64,000 nt of DNA from Cryobacterium sp. PH31-O1 (GCF_030063455.1 NZ_JASITB010000005.1:186001-250000), one strand, 5' to 3'; positions 23,597 to 32,661 are shown, counted from the stretch's first letter. Notes: generated from the letters alone by a model not told the origin. A program made the numbers and translations.

Positions 23597-25888
23597 TCAG
23601 ACCGCCGGCTCCAGTCGGATGATCACAGCCTTCGACACCGGCGTGTTGCTGCCGTCCGCGACGCTGTCGAGTGGCACGAGCACGTTTGCCTCCGGATAGT
23701 ACGCGGCAGCGCAGCCGCGCGGCGTCGGGTAGGCCACCAGCCGATAGCCACGCAGCACCCGGTCGACGTTGTCGCTGAACTCGCTGTGTACGTCGACGAG
23801 ATCGCCGTCGGCAAAACCCAGGGCGATCAGGTCTTTTTTATTGATGAACACCACGTGCCGACCCTTTTTGATGCCACGGTAGCGGTCGTCGAGGCCGTAG
23901 ATGGTGGTGTTGAACTGGTCGTGACTGCGCAGGGTTTGCAGCACCAGGCGCCCGGGCGGTACCTCGAGGTGCTCCAGCGTGTTGGTGGTCAACATGGCTT
24001 TCCCGGTGGGGGTATTGAACGTTCGAGAGTCGCGCGGTCCGTTCGGCAGTACGAATCCACCCTCCTGGCGAATGCGTTCGTTGTAGTTGTCGCATCCGTC
24101 GACCACGTGGGCAATGTGGTCACGTATGAGATCGTAGTTCTCTTCGAAGCCGGTCCAGTCCACAGCGACCCTGTCGGCGAGCACAGCGCGGGCTAGGCGG
24201 GAAATGATTGCGACCTCCGAGAGCAGGTTGGGTGAGACCGGTTTCAACTTGCCCCACGACGGATGCACCGCGCAGACCGAGTCCTCGACCGAGACGAACT
24301 GCTCCCCGCTGGCCTGCTGATCAATTTCGGTGCGACCGAGGGTCGGCAGAATCAGGGCTTCTTCACCGGTCACGGCGTGGGAGCGGTTGAGCTTGGTGGA
24401 GATCTGCACGCTCATTTCGGTGCGCGCCATAGCGGCCTCGGCAATGCCGGTATCGCTCATCGCTGCCACGAAATTGCCCCCGAGCCCCATCCACACTTTC
24501 ATCGTTCCATCGCGCATAGCGCGCACCCCGTCCACGGAATCCACGCCGTGTTCGCGGGGCGGATCAAAACCGAACTCGGCCTGCAGGGCGTCGAGGAAGG
24601 CCGGCGGCATCTGTTCCCAGATGCCCATGGTGCGGTCGCCCTGCACGTTGCTGTGGCCGCGGATCGGGGAGGCCCCGGCACCAGGCTTGCCGATATTGCC
24701 GCGCAAGAGCAGCAGGTTGATGATTTCCTTGATGGTCTCGACGCCCTTCTTCTGCTGCGTCAGCCCCATCGCCCAGGTGATGATCACGCGGTCGGCGTTA
24801 ATATACCGCTGGGCAAGTTCGTCGATTTGGGCCGTGCGCAGGCCCGTCGCGGCCAGCACCATCCGCTCGTCGAGGGTGGACAGGTGCTGCCGCAACTCGG
24901 GCAGCCCTTGGCAGTGCTCGTCGAGAAAGGCCTGATCGAGCACGGTTCCCGGGGCAGCGTCCTCGGCGTCGAGCACCCGCTTCGAGACGGCCTGCAGCAG
25001 GGCCATGTCGCCGCCGATTCGAATCTGCAGAAACTGGTCGGCCATATCGGTACCGTGGCCGATGATTCCGCGCACTCGTTGCGGGTTCTTGTAGCGGCGC
25101 AGGCCAGCCTCCGGCAGCGGGTTGACGGCGACGATCTGGGCGCCGCCATCCTTGGCTTCTTCGAGTGCGGTGAGCATGCGCGGATGGTTGGTACCCGGGT
25201 TTTGGCCCATGATGATGATCAGGTCGGCTTTCGCGAAGTCGTCATAGCTGATCGTGCTCTTGCCGATGCCGACGGTCTGCCCCATGGCCCAGCCGGTGGA
25301 TTCATGGCACATGTTAGAGCAGTCCGGCAGGTTGTTGGTGCCGTAAGCGCGAACGAATAGTTGATAGGCGAAGGCCGCCTCATTGGAGGCACGACCGCTC
25401 GTGTAGAAGGCGGCCTGGTCGGGCGAGTCGAGCCCGTTGAGTTTGGCGGCGATCACCCGAAACGCCTCCGGCCAGCTGACCGGACGGTAGTGGTCGCTGC
25501 CGGCCGGCTTGTAGACGGGTTCGACCAGTCGGCCCTGCATGCCGAGCCAGTATTCGCTCTTCTCGCGCAGGTCGGCGAGCGAATGCTCGGCCCAAAAGCT
25601 CGTCGGGATGGTGATCGGGGTGGCCTCCCAGGTGACGGCCTTGGCGCCGTTCTCACAAAATTCGAAGGCCTTGCGCGTTCCCGGGTCGGGCCAGGCGCAG
25701 CTCATACAGTCGAACCCGTCTTTTTGGTTCATCGACAGCAGAGCGCGCATCCCCCGCAGTGCACCCATCTGGGTGAGCGCCGGTTCCATGGAGTGCAGTA
25801 CCCCGGGAACGCCGGCAGCCCAGGCCTTGGAGTGGGTGACCTCGATGTCGTCATCGGTGACGTCCTGGATCGGGGGTTCACTGGTCAT
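23597..25888 (-). CDS. FdhF/YdeP-family molybdopterin oxidoreductase
   Basis: A 763-residue molybdenum enzyme of the YdeP branch of formate-dehydrogenase-like oxidoreductases. Cys61 and Cys64 (CMSCAWPDPG) are the reduced iron-sulfur ligand set seen in this branch, and NMCHESTGWAMGQTVGIGKS marks the molybdopterin region with a Cys at the usual Cys/Sec place. IIIMGQNPGTNHPRML, YKNPQRVRG and the C-terminal MopB domain (RSHDQFNTTIYGLDDRYRG) complete the fold. E. coli YdeP is tied to acid resistance; the real substrate is unknown. Its usual helper fdhD is not in the window. The ATG at 25888 was chosen where homology begins. It is divergent from the Cys-rich small gene. Confidence 0.88.
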   Translation of the reverse strand: MTSEPPIQDVTDDDIEVTHSKAWAAGVPGVLHSMEPALTQMGALRGMRALLSMNQKDGFDCMSCAWPDPGTRKAFEFCENGAKAVTWEATPITIPTSFWAEHSLADLREKSEYWLGMQGRLVEPVYKPAGSDHYRPVSWPEAFRVIAAKLNGLDSPDQAAFYTSGRASNEAAFAYQLFVRAYGTNNLPDCSNMCHESTGWAMGQTVGIGKSTISYDDFAKADLIIIMGQNPGTNHPRMLTALEEAKDGGAQIVAVNPLPEAGLRRYKNPQRVRGIIGHGTDMADQFLQIRIGGDMALLQAVSKRVLDAEDAAPGTVLDQAFLDEHCQGLPELRQHLSTLDERMVLAATGLRTAQIDELAQRYINADRVIITWAMGLTQQKKGVETIKEIINLLLLRGNIGKPGAGASPIRGHSNVQGDRTMGIWEQMPPAFLDALQAEFGFDPPREHGVDSVDGVRAMRDGTMKVWMGLGGNFVAAMSDTGIAEAAMARTEMSVQISTKLNRSHAVTGEEALILPTLGRTEIDQQASGEQFVSVEDSVCAVHPSWGKLKPVSPNLLSEVAIISRLARAVLADRVAVDWTGFEENYDLIRDHIAHVVDGCDNYNERIRQEGGFVLPNGPRDSRTFNTPTGKAMLTTNTLEHLEVPPGRLVLQTLRSHDQFNTTIYGLDDRYRGIKKGRHVVFINKKDLIALGFADGDLVDVHSEFSDNVDRVLRGYRLVAYPTPRGCAAAYYPEANVLVPLDSVADGSNTPVSKAVIIRLEPAV

Positions 25889-25983
25889 GCTGTTCTCCGT
25901 ACTCTGGTGCCGGCGGCGCGCTCGTCGCTGGCGACGATACACCGACCGGGGCGGGAGCATCCGTTGACGGCCGAAATCTTTTG

Positions 25984-25999
25984 ATACCCCTATGGGTAT
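25984..25999. promoter_or_regulatory. CsoR/CstR-type operator, second copy
   Basis: ATACCCCTATGGGTAT: six-base arms ATACCC and GGGTAT around CTAT, a perfect inverted repeat of the CsoR/CstR class. It lies 35 bases before the Cys-rich small gene and 95 bases from the divergent molybdoenzyme start. It matches the site at 6321 except for one arm position and the centre. It most likely overlaps the small gene's promoter; control of the molybdoenzyme is possible. Confidence 0.7.
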
Positions 26000-26034
26000 A
26001 GTCTGGAGCTACTCCCCCACGAAAGGCACCGACC

Positions 26035-26199
26035 ATGTGCAGAGCCATCACCTGTAAGACCTGTCAGAAGACCACCTGGGCCGGATGCGGCCAGCACGTC
26101 GACCAGGTCATGAAGGGCGTGCCGCGCAACCAGCGTTGCGAGGGCCATGTGAAGGAGAAATCTACCGGCGGCTTCTTCGCCCGCCTGCTCGGCCGGTAG
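26035..26199 (+). CDS. 54-residue cysteine-rich protein
   Basis: A 54-residue protein with five cysteines: C2 (MCRAITC), C7, C10 (CKTCQ), C18 (WAGCGQHV) and C40 (NQRCEGH), and a basic, aromatic tail (GGFFARLLGR). Similar tiny Cys-rich proteins with WAGCGQHV are, from memory, common in actinobacteria, with no assigned function that I know of. The ATG at 26035 has GAAAGG about 11 bases upstream. The CsoR/CstR-type operator directly in front suggests induction by copper or reactive sulfur species, which fits a thiol-rich buffer or carrier. That role is inference. Confidence 0.75.
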   Translation: MCRAITCKTCQKTTWAGCGQHVDQVMKGVPRNQRCEGHVKEKSTGGFFARLLGR

Positions 26200-26331
26200 C
26201 CGGGGGCCGACGCGATATCGAGTCATCTGTGCACGCAACACGCCGTCTACCCCGGCATGAGCGCCTATACACTTAACGCTGTCAGGAGCCGGCCGCCGTC
26301 GACGTCCGCCTGACTCTGGTTGGGGGCGCGA

Positions 26332-27045
26332 ATGAGCAGCACGGTACGTACGCACGCGCGAAGGCCGCTGCTCTCCAACTTCGTCTGCAAGACCGTCATG
26401 GCCGTCACCGGCCTGATCTTCTCGGCGTTCGTTCTCGTGCACATGCTCGGCAACCTCAAGGTGTATCTGGGCGCCGAACATTTCAACGACTACGCCCACT
26501 GGCTGCGGGAGGCGTTCGAACCGGTACTCCCCTACGAGGGATTGCTCTGGGTGCTGCGGCTCGCCCTGCTCGCGAGTCTCGCCGGGCACGTTGCATGCGC
26601 AGCACTGCTCTGGCGGCGTGCCCGCGTCGCCCGCGGCCCGGTCCGTCGACGGAGCCTCCCGTGGCGCTCATTCACTGCACGCACCATGCCGGTGACCGGC
26701 CTCGTTTTGCTGTTCTTTATAATCTTCCACCTGCTCGACCTGACCACGGGCATCGCCCCCGCCGCGAGCGGGGCGTTCGAAGCGGCGACCGTGAACACGA
26801 GCCACGCCTATGAAAATCTCGTGGCGAGCTTTCAACGCCCGCTGGTCGGTGTGTTCTACGCCCTCGCCATGATCGTGCTGGGCCTGCACGTGGCCCACGG
26901 GCTCTGGGCCGCAGCCAATGACCTCGGTGCGACTGGCCGGCGGTTTCGCCAGGTGGCCGTCGTTGCCTCTGGCGTCGTGGCCCTGGTGATCATGCTCGGC
27001 AATATTTCGATCCCGATCTTCGTGCTGCTTGGAGTACTGAAATGA
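26332..27045 (+). CDS. sdhC: Succinate dehydrogenase / fumarate reductase cytochrome b subunit
   Basis: A 237-residue five-helix di-heme cytochrome b of the b558 type. Helix I starts FVCKTVMAVTGLIFSAFVLVHMLG and contains heme-ligand His; further His residues lie in AGHVACAALL, FIIFHLLDL and VLGLHVAHGLWAA. One such subunit replaces the SdhC/SdhD pair. It anchors the complex and transfers electrons to quinone. The ATG at 26332 was chosen over a TTG four codons upstream; GGGGGCG precedes it. The 3' end overlaps sdhA by four bases, so the three genes are one operon. Confidence 0.9.
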   Translation: MSSTVRTHARRPLLSNFVCKTVMAVTGLIFSAFVLVHMLGNLKVYLGAEHFNDYAHWLREAFEPVLPYEGLLWVLRLALLASLAGHVACAALLWRRARVARGPVRRRSLPWRSFTARTMPVTGLVLLFFIIFHLLDLTTGIAPAASGAFEAATVNTSHAYENLVASFQRPLVGVFYALAMIVLGLHVAHGLWAAANDLGATGRRFRQVAVVASGVVALVIMLGNISIPIFVLLGVLK

Positions 27046-29036
27046 CCGCTTCCCTGCCAGCGGATGCGTCAGCGCTCACACCCAACGATGTGCGAACGAT
27101 CGGTGATGCGATCGCCGGCGGCCAGCCAACGCTCGGCGGACCGAATGCCTGGGCAGACCGCAAGCTGCACTACAATCTCGTCTCGCCGTTGAACCGACAC
27201 AAATTTCGGATCATCGTTGTGGGCACAGGCCTGGCCGGAGCGGCCTGCGCGGCCGCCCTCGGCGAGCAAGGCTACGACGTGCACGCCTTCACCTTTCACG
27301 ACTCCCCCCGCCGCGCGCACAGCGTCGCAGCTCAGGGCGGCATCAACGCGGCCCGCGCCCGCAAGGTCGACAACGACAGCCTCGCCCGCTTCGTGAAAGA
27401 CACCGTCAAGGGCGGCGACTTTCGCGCTCGCGAGGCCGACTGCTGGCGTCTCGCCGAAGAAAGCGTGCGCGTGATCGACCACCTCGAGGCCATCGGCGCC
27501 CCGTTTGCCCGGGAATACGGCGGTCAGCTGGCCACCCGATCGTTCGGCGGTGTGCAGGTGTCGCGCACCTATTACACCCGCGGGCAGACCGGGCAGCAGC
27601 TCGAAGTCGCCGCCTCGCAGGCCCTGCTGCGTCAGGTCGCCGCCGGTACGGTCACGCTGCACACCCGCAGCGAGATGCTCGACCTGATCGTTGACAATGA
27701 GGTCGAGGGCGGCGCCGCCCGCGGCATCGTCGTGCGCGACCTGGTCACCGGCCGCATCTGGTCGCAAACCGGCCACGCGGTGGTACTCGCGACCGGCGGC
27801 TACGGCAACGCCTTCTTTAAATCCACCCTCGCGAAGAACTCCAACGTGTCGGCCGCCTGGCGCGCGCACCGCCGCGGCGCCCTGTTCGCCTCGCCGTCGT
27901 TTTTGCAGTTTCACCCGACAGCGTTGCCGCTCGGCTCTGACTGGCAGTCCAAGACCATCCTGATGAGCGAATCGCTGCGTAACGACGGTCGAATCTGGGT
28001 GCCGGTACAGCCGAATGACCCGCGCGCGGCTAACGACATTCCTGAAGCCGAACGCGACTACTACCTTGAACGCCGCTATCCCGCCTACGGCAATCTCGCC
28101 CCGCGGGACGTGGCCAGCCGCGCCGCCCGGGATGAAATCGAGGCCGGCCGCGGCGTCGGACCACTGCACAACAGCGTCTACCTCGACTTTCGCGACCCGC
28201 TGGCTCGCCTCGGCCGCCCGGTGCTCGCCGAACGCTACGGCAACCTGTTCGAGATGTACGCCGATGCCACCGGCGACAGCCCCTACGCCGTCCCGATGCG
28301 CATCGCCCCCGGCGCGCACTTCGCGATGGGCGGACTGTGGTCAGACTACGACCTCATGACCAACATTCCCGGCCTGTTCGTGGGCGGCGAGGCCGGTTGG
28401 GCCTACCACGGCGCCAACCGGCTCGGCGCGAACTCGCTGCTCTCGGCCAACGTCGACGGCTGGTTCACCCTGCCGTACTCCATTCCCAATTACCTGGCAC
28501 CGCTGCTTGGCACCCCGGTGCTCGCCGACGACGCTGAGTCAGTTCTGCGTGCGGTGGCCGAGACGCGGGCCAGCGTCGAGACGCTGGCCGCGTCGCCGGG
28601 CACGCAGGGGCCCGACCGGTTTCATCGACGCTTGGGTGAGATCTTGTACGCGCACTGCGGGGTCAGCCGGTCGGCGGCGGGGCTGGCGGAGGGCATCCGT
28701 TTGATTCGAAACCTGCGCCACGATTTTCAGGCGGACCTGCGCGTCGCCGGCGACGCCGACGGCTTCAACCAAGAGCTCGAACGCGCCGGACGGGTGGCCG
28801 ATTTCATCGACCTGGCCGAGTTGATGTGCATCGACGCGCTCGACCGTGACGAATCCTGCGGCGCACACTTTCGCCTCGAGCACCAGCTCGGCGACGGTGA
28901 GGCCGCCCGTGATGACGACAACTGGTCGTTCGTCTCGGCCTGGGAACGCGGGCCCGAAGGCACGTACCTGCGTCATCAGGAACCACTGCACTTCGAATCG
29001 GTTCAGCCGGAGACAAGGAATTACAAGACCTCGTGA
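27042..29036 (+). CDS. sdhA: Succinate dehydrogenase / fumarate reductase flavoprotein subunit
   Basis: A 664-residue flavoprotein. The FAD-binding segment IIVVGTGLAGAACAAALGEQG is followed by the covalent-FAD His at about residue 93 in AHSVAAQGGINAA. Catalytic and substrate regions include FLQFHPTALP, then GRGVGPLHNSVYLDF and PMRIAPGAHFAMGGLW. The C-terminal helical domain is intact. It oxidises succinate (or reduces fumarate) in the cytoplasm. The ATG overlaps the sdhC stop. Length and insertions fit the long b558-type (Bacillus/epsilonproteobacterial) class rather than the classic four-subunit enzyme. Confidence 0.93.
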   Translation: MTASLPADASALTPNDVRTIGDAIAGGQPTLGGPNAWADRKLHYNLVSPLNRHKFRIIVVGTGLAGAACAAALGEQGYDVHAFTFHDSPRRAHSVAAQGGINAARARKVDNDSLARFVKDTVKGGDFRAREADCWRLAEESVRVIDHLEAIGAPFAREYGGQLATRSFGGVQVSRTYYTRGQTGQQLEVAASQALLRQVAAGTVTLHTRSEMLDLIVDNEVEGGAARGIVVRDLVTGRIWSQTGHAVVLATGGYGNAFFKSTLAKNSNVSAAWRAHRRGALFASPSFLQFHPTALPLGSDWQSKTILMSESLRNDGRIWVPVQPNDPRAANDIPEAERDYYLERRYPAYGNLAPRDVASRAARDEIEAGRGVGPLHNSVYLDFRDPLARLGRPVLAERYGNLFEMYADATGDSPYAVPMRIAPGAHFAMGGLWSDYDLMTNIPGLFVGGEAGWAYHGANRLGANSLLSANVDGWFTLPYSIPNYLAPLLGTPVLADDAESVLRAVAETRASVETLAASPGTQGPDRFHRRLGEILYAHCGVSRSAAGLAEGIRLIRNLRHDFQADLRVAGDADGFNQELERAGRVADFIDLAELMCIDALDRDESCGAHFRLEHQLGDGEAARDDDNWSFVSAWERGPEGTYLRHQEPLHFESVQPETRNYKTS

Positions 29037-29782
29037 AACTCACCCTGAAAATCTGGCGCCAGGACTCGGCGGCGGCGGCCGGCCGGTTCGAAAGCTACTC
29101 GCTCGACGGTGCGGGCGAGGAGTTCACCCTGCTCGAGGCCCTCGATAAGCTCAATGACACCCTCGTCGAGACCGGCCAGGTTCCGGTCGCCTTCGACTCC
29201 GACTGCCGCGAGGGAATCTGCGGCTCCTGCGGTGTGACCGTCGACGGCGTGCCGCACGGACCGGTCGCGAACACCCCGTCGTGCCGGCAGCACCTGCGCA
29301 GCTTCGCTGACGGCAGCACCGTCACGCTCGAACCCTTTCGCTCCGGAGCTTTTCCGGTGGTGCGTGACCTCGCCGTAGACCGCTCCGGTCTCGACCGCAT
29401 CATCGAGGGCGGCGGCTATGTCTCGATCGACGCCGGTACGGCAACGGATGCCGACGCCCACCAGGTCAGCCACGAAACAGCCGAAGCCGCCCTCGATTTC
29501 GCCGCCTGCATTGGCTGCGGGGCCTGCGTCGCCGCCTGCCCGAACGGCTCGGCGAGCCTGTTCACCGGGGCCAAGCTCATGCACCTCACCCTGCTGCCGA
29601 CGACCCGTCAGGAGCGAGGTCAGCGTGCCACCGGCATGACCGCAGCGATGGACGAGGAGTTCGGACCGTGTTCGGTCATCGGCGAATGCGTCGAGGTCTG
29701 CCCCGCCGGTATACCGCTCACCGCGATCGCCGGCCTCAACCGTGAGAAATTGCGCTCGGTGCTGCGCGGCAAGACCTCGTAA
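29033..29782 (+). CDS. sdhB: Succinate dehydrogenase / fumarate reductase iron-sulfur subunit
   Basis: A 249-residue protein with the three expected cluster motifs: DCREGICGSCGV with Cys at SCRQHL for [2Fe-2S], CIGCGACVAACPNG for [4Fe-4S], and CSVIGECVEVCPAGIPL for the third cluster. It transfers electrons from SdhA to the cytochrome b subunit. The GTG start overlaps the sdhA stop by four bases, showing translational coupling. The gene ends seven bases from the convergent carrier gene. Confidence 0.93.
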   Translation: MKLTLKIWRQDSAAAAGRFESYSLDGAGEEFTLLEALDKLNDTLVETGQVPVAFDSDCREGICGSCGVTVDGVPHGPVANTPSCRQHLRSFADGSTVTLEPFRSGAFPVVRDLAVDRSGLDRIIEGGGYVSIDAGTATDADAHQVSHETAEAALDFAACIGCGACVAACPNGSASLFTGAKLMHLTLLPTTRQERGQRATGMTAAMDEEFGPCSVIGECVEVCPAGIPLTAIAGLNREKLRSVLRGKTS

Positions 29783-29788
29783 AGCCCT

Positions 29789-31246
29789 TCACCAGAGGCC
29801 GAGCAGCTTCATCCACAGGCTCGCCGAGACCGTCCAGATGGCGATCAGCACGACGCTCATGATGAACCCGACTCGGAACCACTCCGAGGTCTTCACATAG
29901 CCGGAACCGTAGATGACACCGGCCGGACCCGAGGCGTAGTGCGTGATCGCCCCGAACAGGTTGCCGATGAAGCCGAGCGTCAGCGCGGCGAACATCGGCG
30001 GTGCACCAGCCGCGATGGCCGCGCCGAGGAAGATCGCGTACATCGCCACAATCTGCGCGGTGTTCGAAGCGAAGAAGTAGTGCGCATAGAAGTAGACCAG
30101 GGTGAGAATGGCGAAGGCGAGCATCCACGGCATACCGCCCACCGCCACCGCCACGACGTCGCCGATCCAACCGATAACACCGAGCGCGTTGAGCTGGTCG
30201 GCCATACCGACGAGCACCGAGAAGAAGATCAGCGTGCTCCAGGCCGAGGCATTCTCTGCCATATCCTTCCAGGTCAGCACCCGCGTGACCAGAAGGATGC
30301 CGATGCCCACGAAAGCCGCGGCCGTCGCGGTGATGCCGAGCATGCTCCCGAGCACCCAGAGCACGAGCAACAGCACGAAGGTGCCGGTCATGACCAGCTC
30401 GCCGCGGGACATCCGTCCCATCTCGGCCAGTTCTTTACGCGCGTACGCGGGCGCTTCGGGCGTTTTGGTCAGCGTCGGACCGTAGACCTTCGACATCACC
30501 CACGGCACGGCAACGAGGCTGAGCAGGCCGGGAACGAGGGCGGCGAGGGCCCAATTGCCCCAGGTCACGTCGATGCCGAGGTCGATCGCGGCTTGCTGGG
30601 CGATCGGGTTGCCGGCCATGGCGGTGATGAACATCGCCGAGGTGACGGCGTTGACCTGCACCGAGGTGAAGGCGAGGTAGGAGCCGAGCTTGCGCCGCGA
30701 CGATTCGGTGTCGGGAGTCGACCCCTGCTCGCGGCTGAGCGAGGCGATGATCGGGTAGAGCACTCCCCCGTTGCGGGCCGTGTTCGATGGCGTCGCCGGT
30801 GCGAGAACGAGGTCGGTCAAGGCCAGGCCGTAGCTCAGTCCCAGACTTGAGGCGCCGAGCTTGGAGATGAACCACAGCGCGATGCGACGGCCGAGGCCGG
30901 TGAGCAGAAAGCCCTCGGCGATGAAGAATGCAGCCACAATCAGCCAGATCGTGGGGTTGGAGAAGCCCCTGAGCGCCTCGGTGGCCGGGTCCATGGTGCC
31001 GGTGATCATAGCGAGAGCCAGCCCGAGCAGCGCAACGGATGGCGTGGGCAGCGGCTGCAGGATCAAACCCAGAATTGTGCCGACGAAGATTGCGAGCATG
31101 TGCATACCGCGAGCGTCGACGCCGTCCGGCGGCGGCACCAGGTAGATCGCCAGGGTGACGAGGAGGATTGCCGCGACCTTCACGATCATGGTGCGGCGGG
31201 CGGGCGCCGCAGTGCCGGCTGATGTGACGGTTAAATCGGTGCTCAT
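29789..31246 (-). CDS. DASS-family dicarboxylate/anion carrier
   Basis: A 485-residue membrane protein of the divalent anion:sodium symporter (DASS/SLC13-like, CitT/2-oxoglutarate translocator) group. Motifs include GFSNPTIWLIVAAFFIAEGF, TDLVLAPATPSNTARNGGV (the SNT substrate/sodium site) and YFYAHYFFASNTAQIVAMY (second SNT). It should move C4-dicarboxylates or 2-oxoglutarate across the cytoplasmic membrane. Convergent placement directly after sdhCAB suggests a shared C4-dicarboxylate theme. ATG at 31246 where homology begins. Confidence 0.9.
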   Translation of the reverse strand: MSTDLTVTSAGTAAPARRTMIVKVAAILLVTLAIYLVPPPDGVDARGMHMLAIFVGTILGLILQPLPTPSVALLGLALAMITGTMDPATEALRGFSNPTIWLIVAAFFIAEGFLLTGLGRRIALWFISKLGASSLGLSYGLALTDLVLAPATPSNTARNGGVLYPIIASLSREQGSTPDTESSRRKLGSYLAFTSVQVNAVTSAMFITAMAGNPIAQQAAIDLGIDVTWGNWALAALVPGLLSLVAVPWVMSKVYGPTLTKTPEAPAYARKELAEMGRMSRGELVMTGTFVLLLVLWVLGSMLGITATAAAFVGIGILLVTRVLTWKDMAENASAWSTLIFFSVLVGMADQLNALGVIGWIGDVVAVAVGGMPWMLAFAILTLVYFYAHYFFASNTAQIVAMYAIFLGAAIAAGAPPMFAALTLGFIGNLFGAITHYASGPAGVIYGSGYVKTSEWFRVGFIMSVVLIAIWTVSASLWMKLLGLW

Positions 31247-31310
31247 GCTGTCCCCACGATTGCTCGACGCCTCCAACCAGTCGACCCGGCGCAAACGGAA
31301 CTCGTGGACG

Positions 31311-31328
31311 CGCGGGTTCGTTCCCGCG
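31311..31328. promoter_or_regulatory. Inverted repeat in the DASS/DoxX divergent region
   Basis: CGCGGG, six bases, CCCGCG lies in the 152-base gap between the divergent DASS and DoxX genes. It could be an operator or a 5' leader hairpin. No regulator is adjacent. Confidence 0.3.
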
Positions 31329-31398
31329 TGACGTCGCGCTCCAACTTTAGCTTCATCGCCGCGGGCCAGTGGACGGTCGAACAATTACACTCAATGCA

Positions 31399-31869
31399 AT
31401 GACTCTCTCACAACCTCCCGAGGCAGCCCCGCCCGTGCGTTCGATGCCGCGACTGCTCGGCCAGCTCGCCCTCGGGGCCTTCCTGCTGCTGGCCGGAATC
31501 AGCCATCTCACGTTCAATCGTGACGCATTTCAAGCGCAGGTGCCTTCCTGGGTGCCCCTCGAGCCCGACCTCGTCGTTGTACTTTCCGGAATCGCCGAAA
31601 TCACCCTTGGACTCGCACTGCTCGCGCTGCACCGGTGGCGGGTTGCTGTCGGTTGGACGGTGGCTGCATTCTTCGTGGCCATCTTTCCCGGCAACATCTC
31701 GCAATTCGTCACAGCCACGGATTCGTTCGGGCTGAACTCGGATCTGTCGCGGGGCATCCGCCTCGCTTTTCAACCCTTGCTCGTATTGTGGGCGCTGTGG
31801 GCCACCGGTGCATGGCGGTACCGTCGCTCCCGAGCGGCTGTGCGGAGGTCACGTATCGCAGGCCGCTAA
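31399..31869 (+). CDS. DoxX-like membrane protein
   Basis: A 156-residue protein with four hydrophobic segments: LLGQLALGAFLLLAGISHL, then VVVLSGIAEITLGLALLAL, VAVGWTVAAFFVAIFPGNI and LVLWALWATGAW. The pattern LLAGISHLTFNRDAFQAQVP-x-WVP is typical of the DoxX-like / DUF417-neighbour group in actinobacteria. Function unknown, possibly redox-related membrane partner. The start could be ATG 31399 or the ATG ten codons upstream; the former is nearer the conserved start but neither has a clear ribosome binding site. Confidence 0.8.
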   Translation: MTLSQPPEAAPPVRSMPRLLGQLALGAFLLLAGISHLTFNRDAFQAQVPSWVPLEPDLVVVLSGIAEITLGLALLALHRWRVAVGWTVAAFFVAIFPGNISQFVTATDSFGLNSDLSRGIRLAFQPLLVLWALWATGAWRYRRSRAAVRRSRIAGR

Positions 31870-31888
31870 ATGAACCCCGCTGGGGGTG

Positions 31889-31907
31889 AGCGCGCGCTTG
31901 ACGCGCT
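31889..31907. terminator. Possible bidirectional terminator hairpin
   Basis: AGCGCG, seven bases, CGCGCT forms a six-pair stem between the convergent DoxX and membrane-protein genes. No T-run follows, so it would be an atypical terminator. Confidence 0.3.
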
Positions 31908-32523
31908 AGGGCGCAGTCGGGATGGGGCGCGCGCGCAACCACATGCCCGATTCGGGATGAAAGGGCAGCAGGACGTGCAGGAGAAGCCCGGACAGGGCCG
32001 TGAAGGTCACCGCTCCGATCGCGCCGAAGTTCGTGAACTGTGCCTCCACGTTGACCCCGGCCAGCGTTGTCAACGTCCAGCCGAGCGCCCACAGCCCGGC
32101 CACGCCGAGGGCCCACAGCCACCGTCGCCGGGTGCGGTGCGGTAGCGCGACCGCCTGCGCCGCACCCAGCACCAGTCCGGTGATCGCTCCCATCAGGGCC
32201 AGTTCGGCCAAGGTCGTGCGATAGTTTACGACGGTCGATCCGAGCAGCAGCCCGATGCCCATGCCGATCCCGGTCAAGGGAATCCAGATCAACGGATCGA
32301 GGCGCCGCCGACTGACCAGCACCTGTCCGACGCCGATGACAACCCCGCAGACCGCACCGCCGATCAGAGCCGAAACGGGATTACTGACCCGCCCGCCCAC
32401 CGCGGTGCCCGCCAGGCCGGCGATCGGAAATGCCAGAAACCCAACCAACCAGAGCAGCCAGGTGGAGAGAAAACTGGGGTTGCGAAAGCTGGGATTGCGA
32501 TTCAGGCGCCGCGTGCGGGTCAC
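31906..32523 (-). CDS. Hypothetical multi-pass membrane protein
   Basis: A 205-residue protein with six or seven hydrophobic stretches (for example LSTWLLWLVGFLAFPIAG, AVCGVVIGVGQVLVSRR, GIGMGIGLLLGSTVV and LWALGVAGLWALGWTLTT). Gly-rich pairs such as GGAVCGVVIGVGQ and ITGLVLGAAQA are repeated, hinting at an internal duplication. I do not recognise a family name. The GTG at 32523 is preferred because GGAG stands seven bases before it; an ATG 18 codons upstream has no such site. Confidence 0.7.
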   Translation of the reverse strand: MTRTRRLNRNPSFRNPSFLSTWLLWLVGFLAFPIAGLAGTAVGGRVSNPVSALIGGAVCGVVIGVGQVLVSRRRLDPLIWIPLTGIGMGIGLLLGSTVVNYRTTLAELALMGAITGLVLGAAQAVALPHRTRRRWLWALGVAGLWALGWTLTTLAGVNVEAQFTNFGAIGAVTFTALSGLLLHVLLPFHPESGMWLRARPIPTAP

Positions 32524-32661
32524 GATTTGACTCCAGTCCCAAACCCCGGTCGGTGGGTGTGCTCGGGTCGGCCACATGAACGCACGACCGACACGCAGAC
32601 ATGTTACGCCCAGGCCGGTGCACCCCGACAGCCGGTCCGCTCACCAAAGGTCGCCCAGGTG

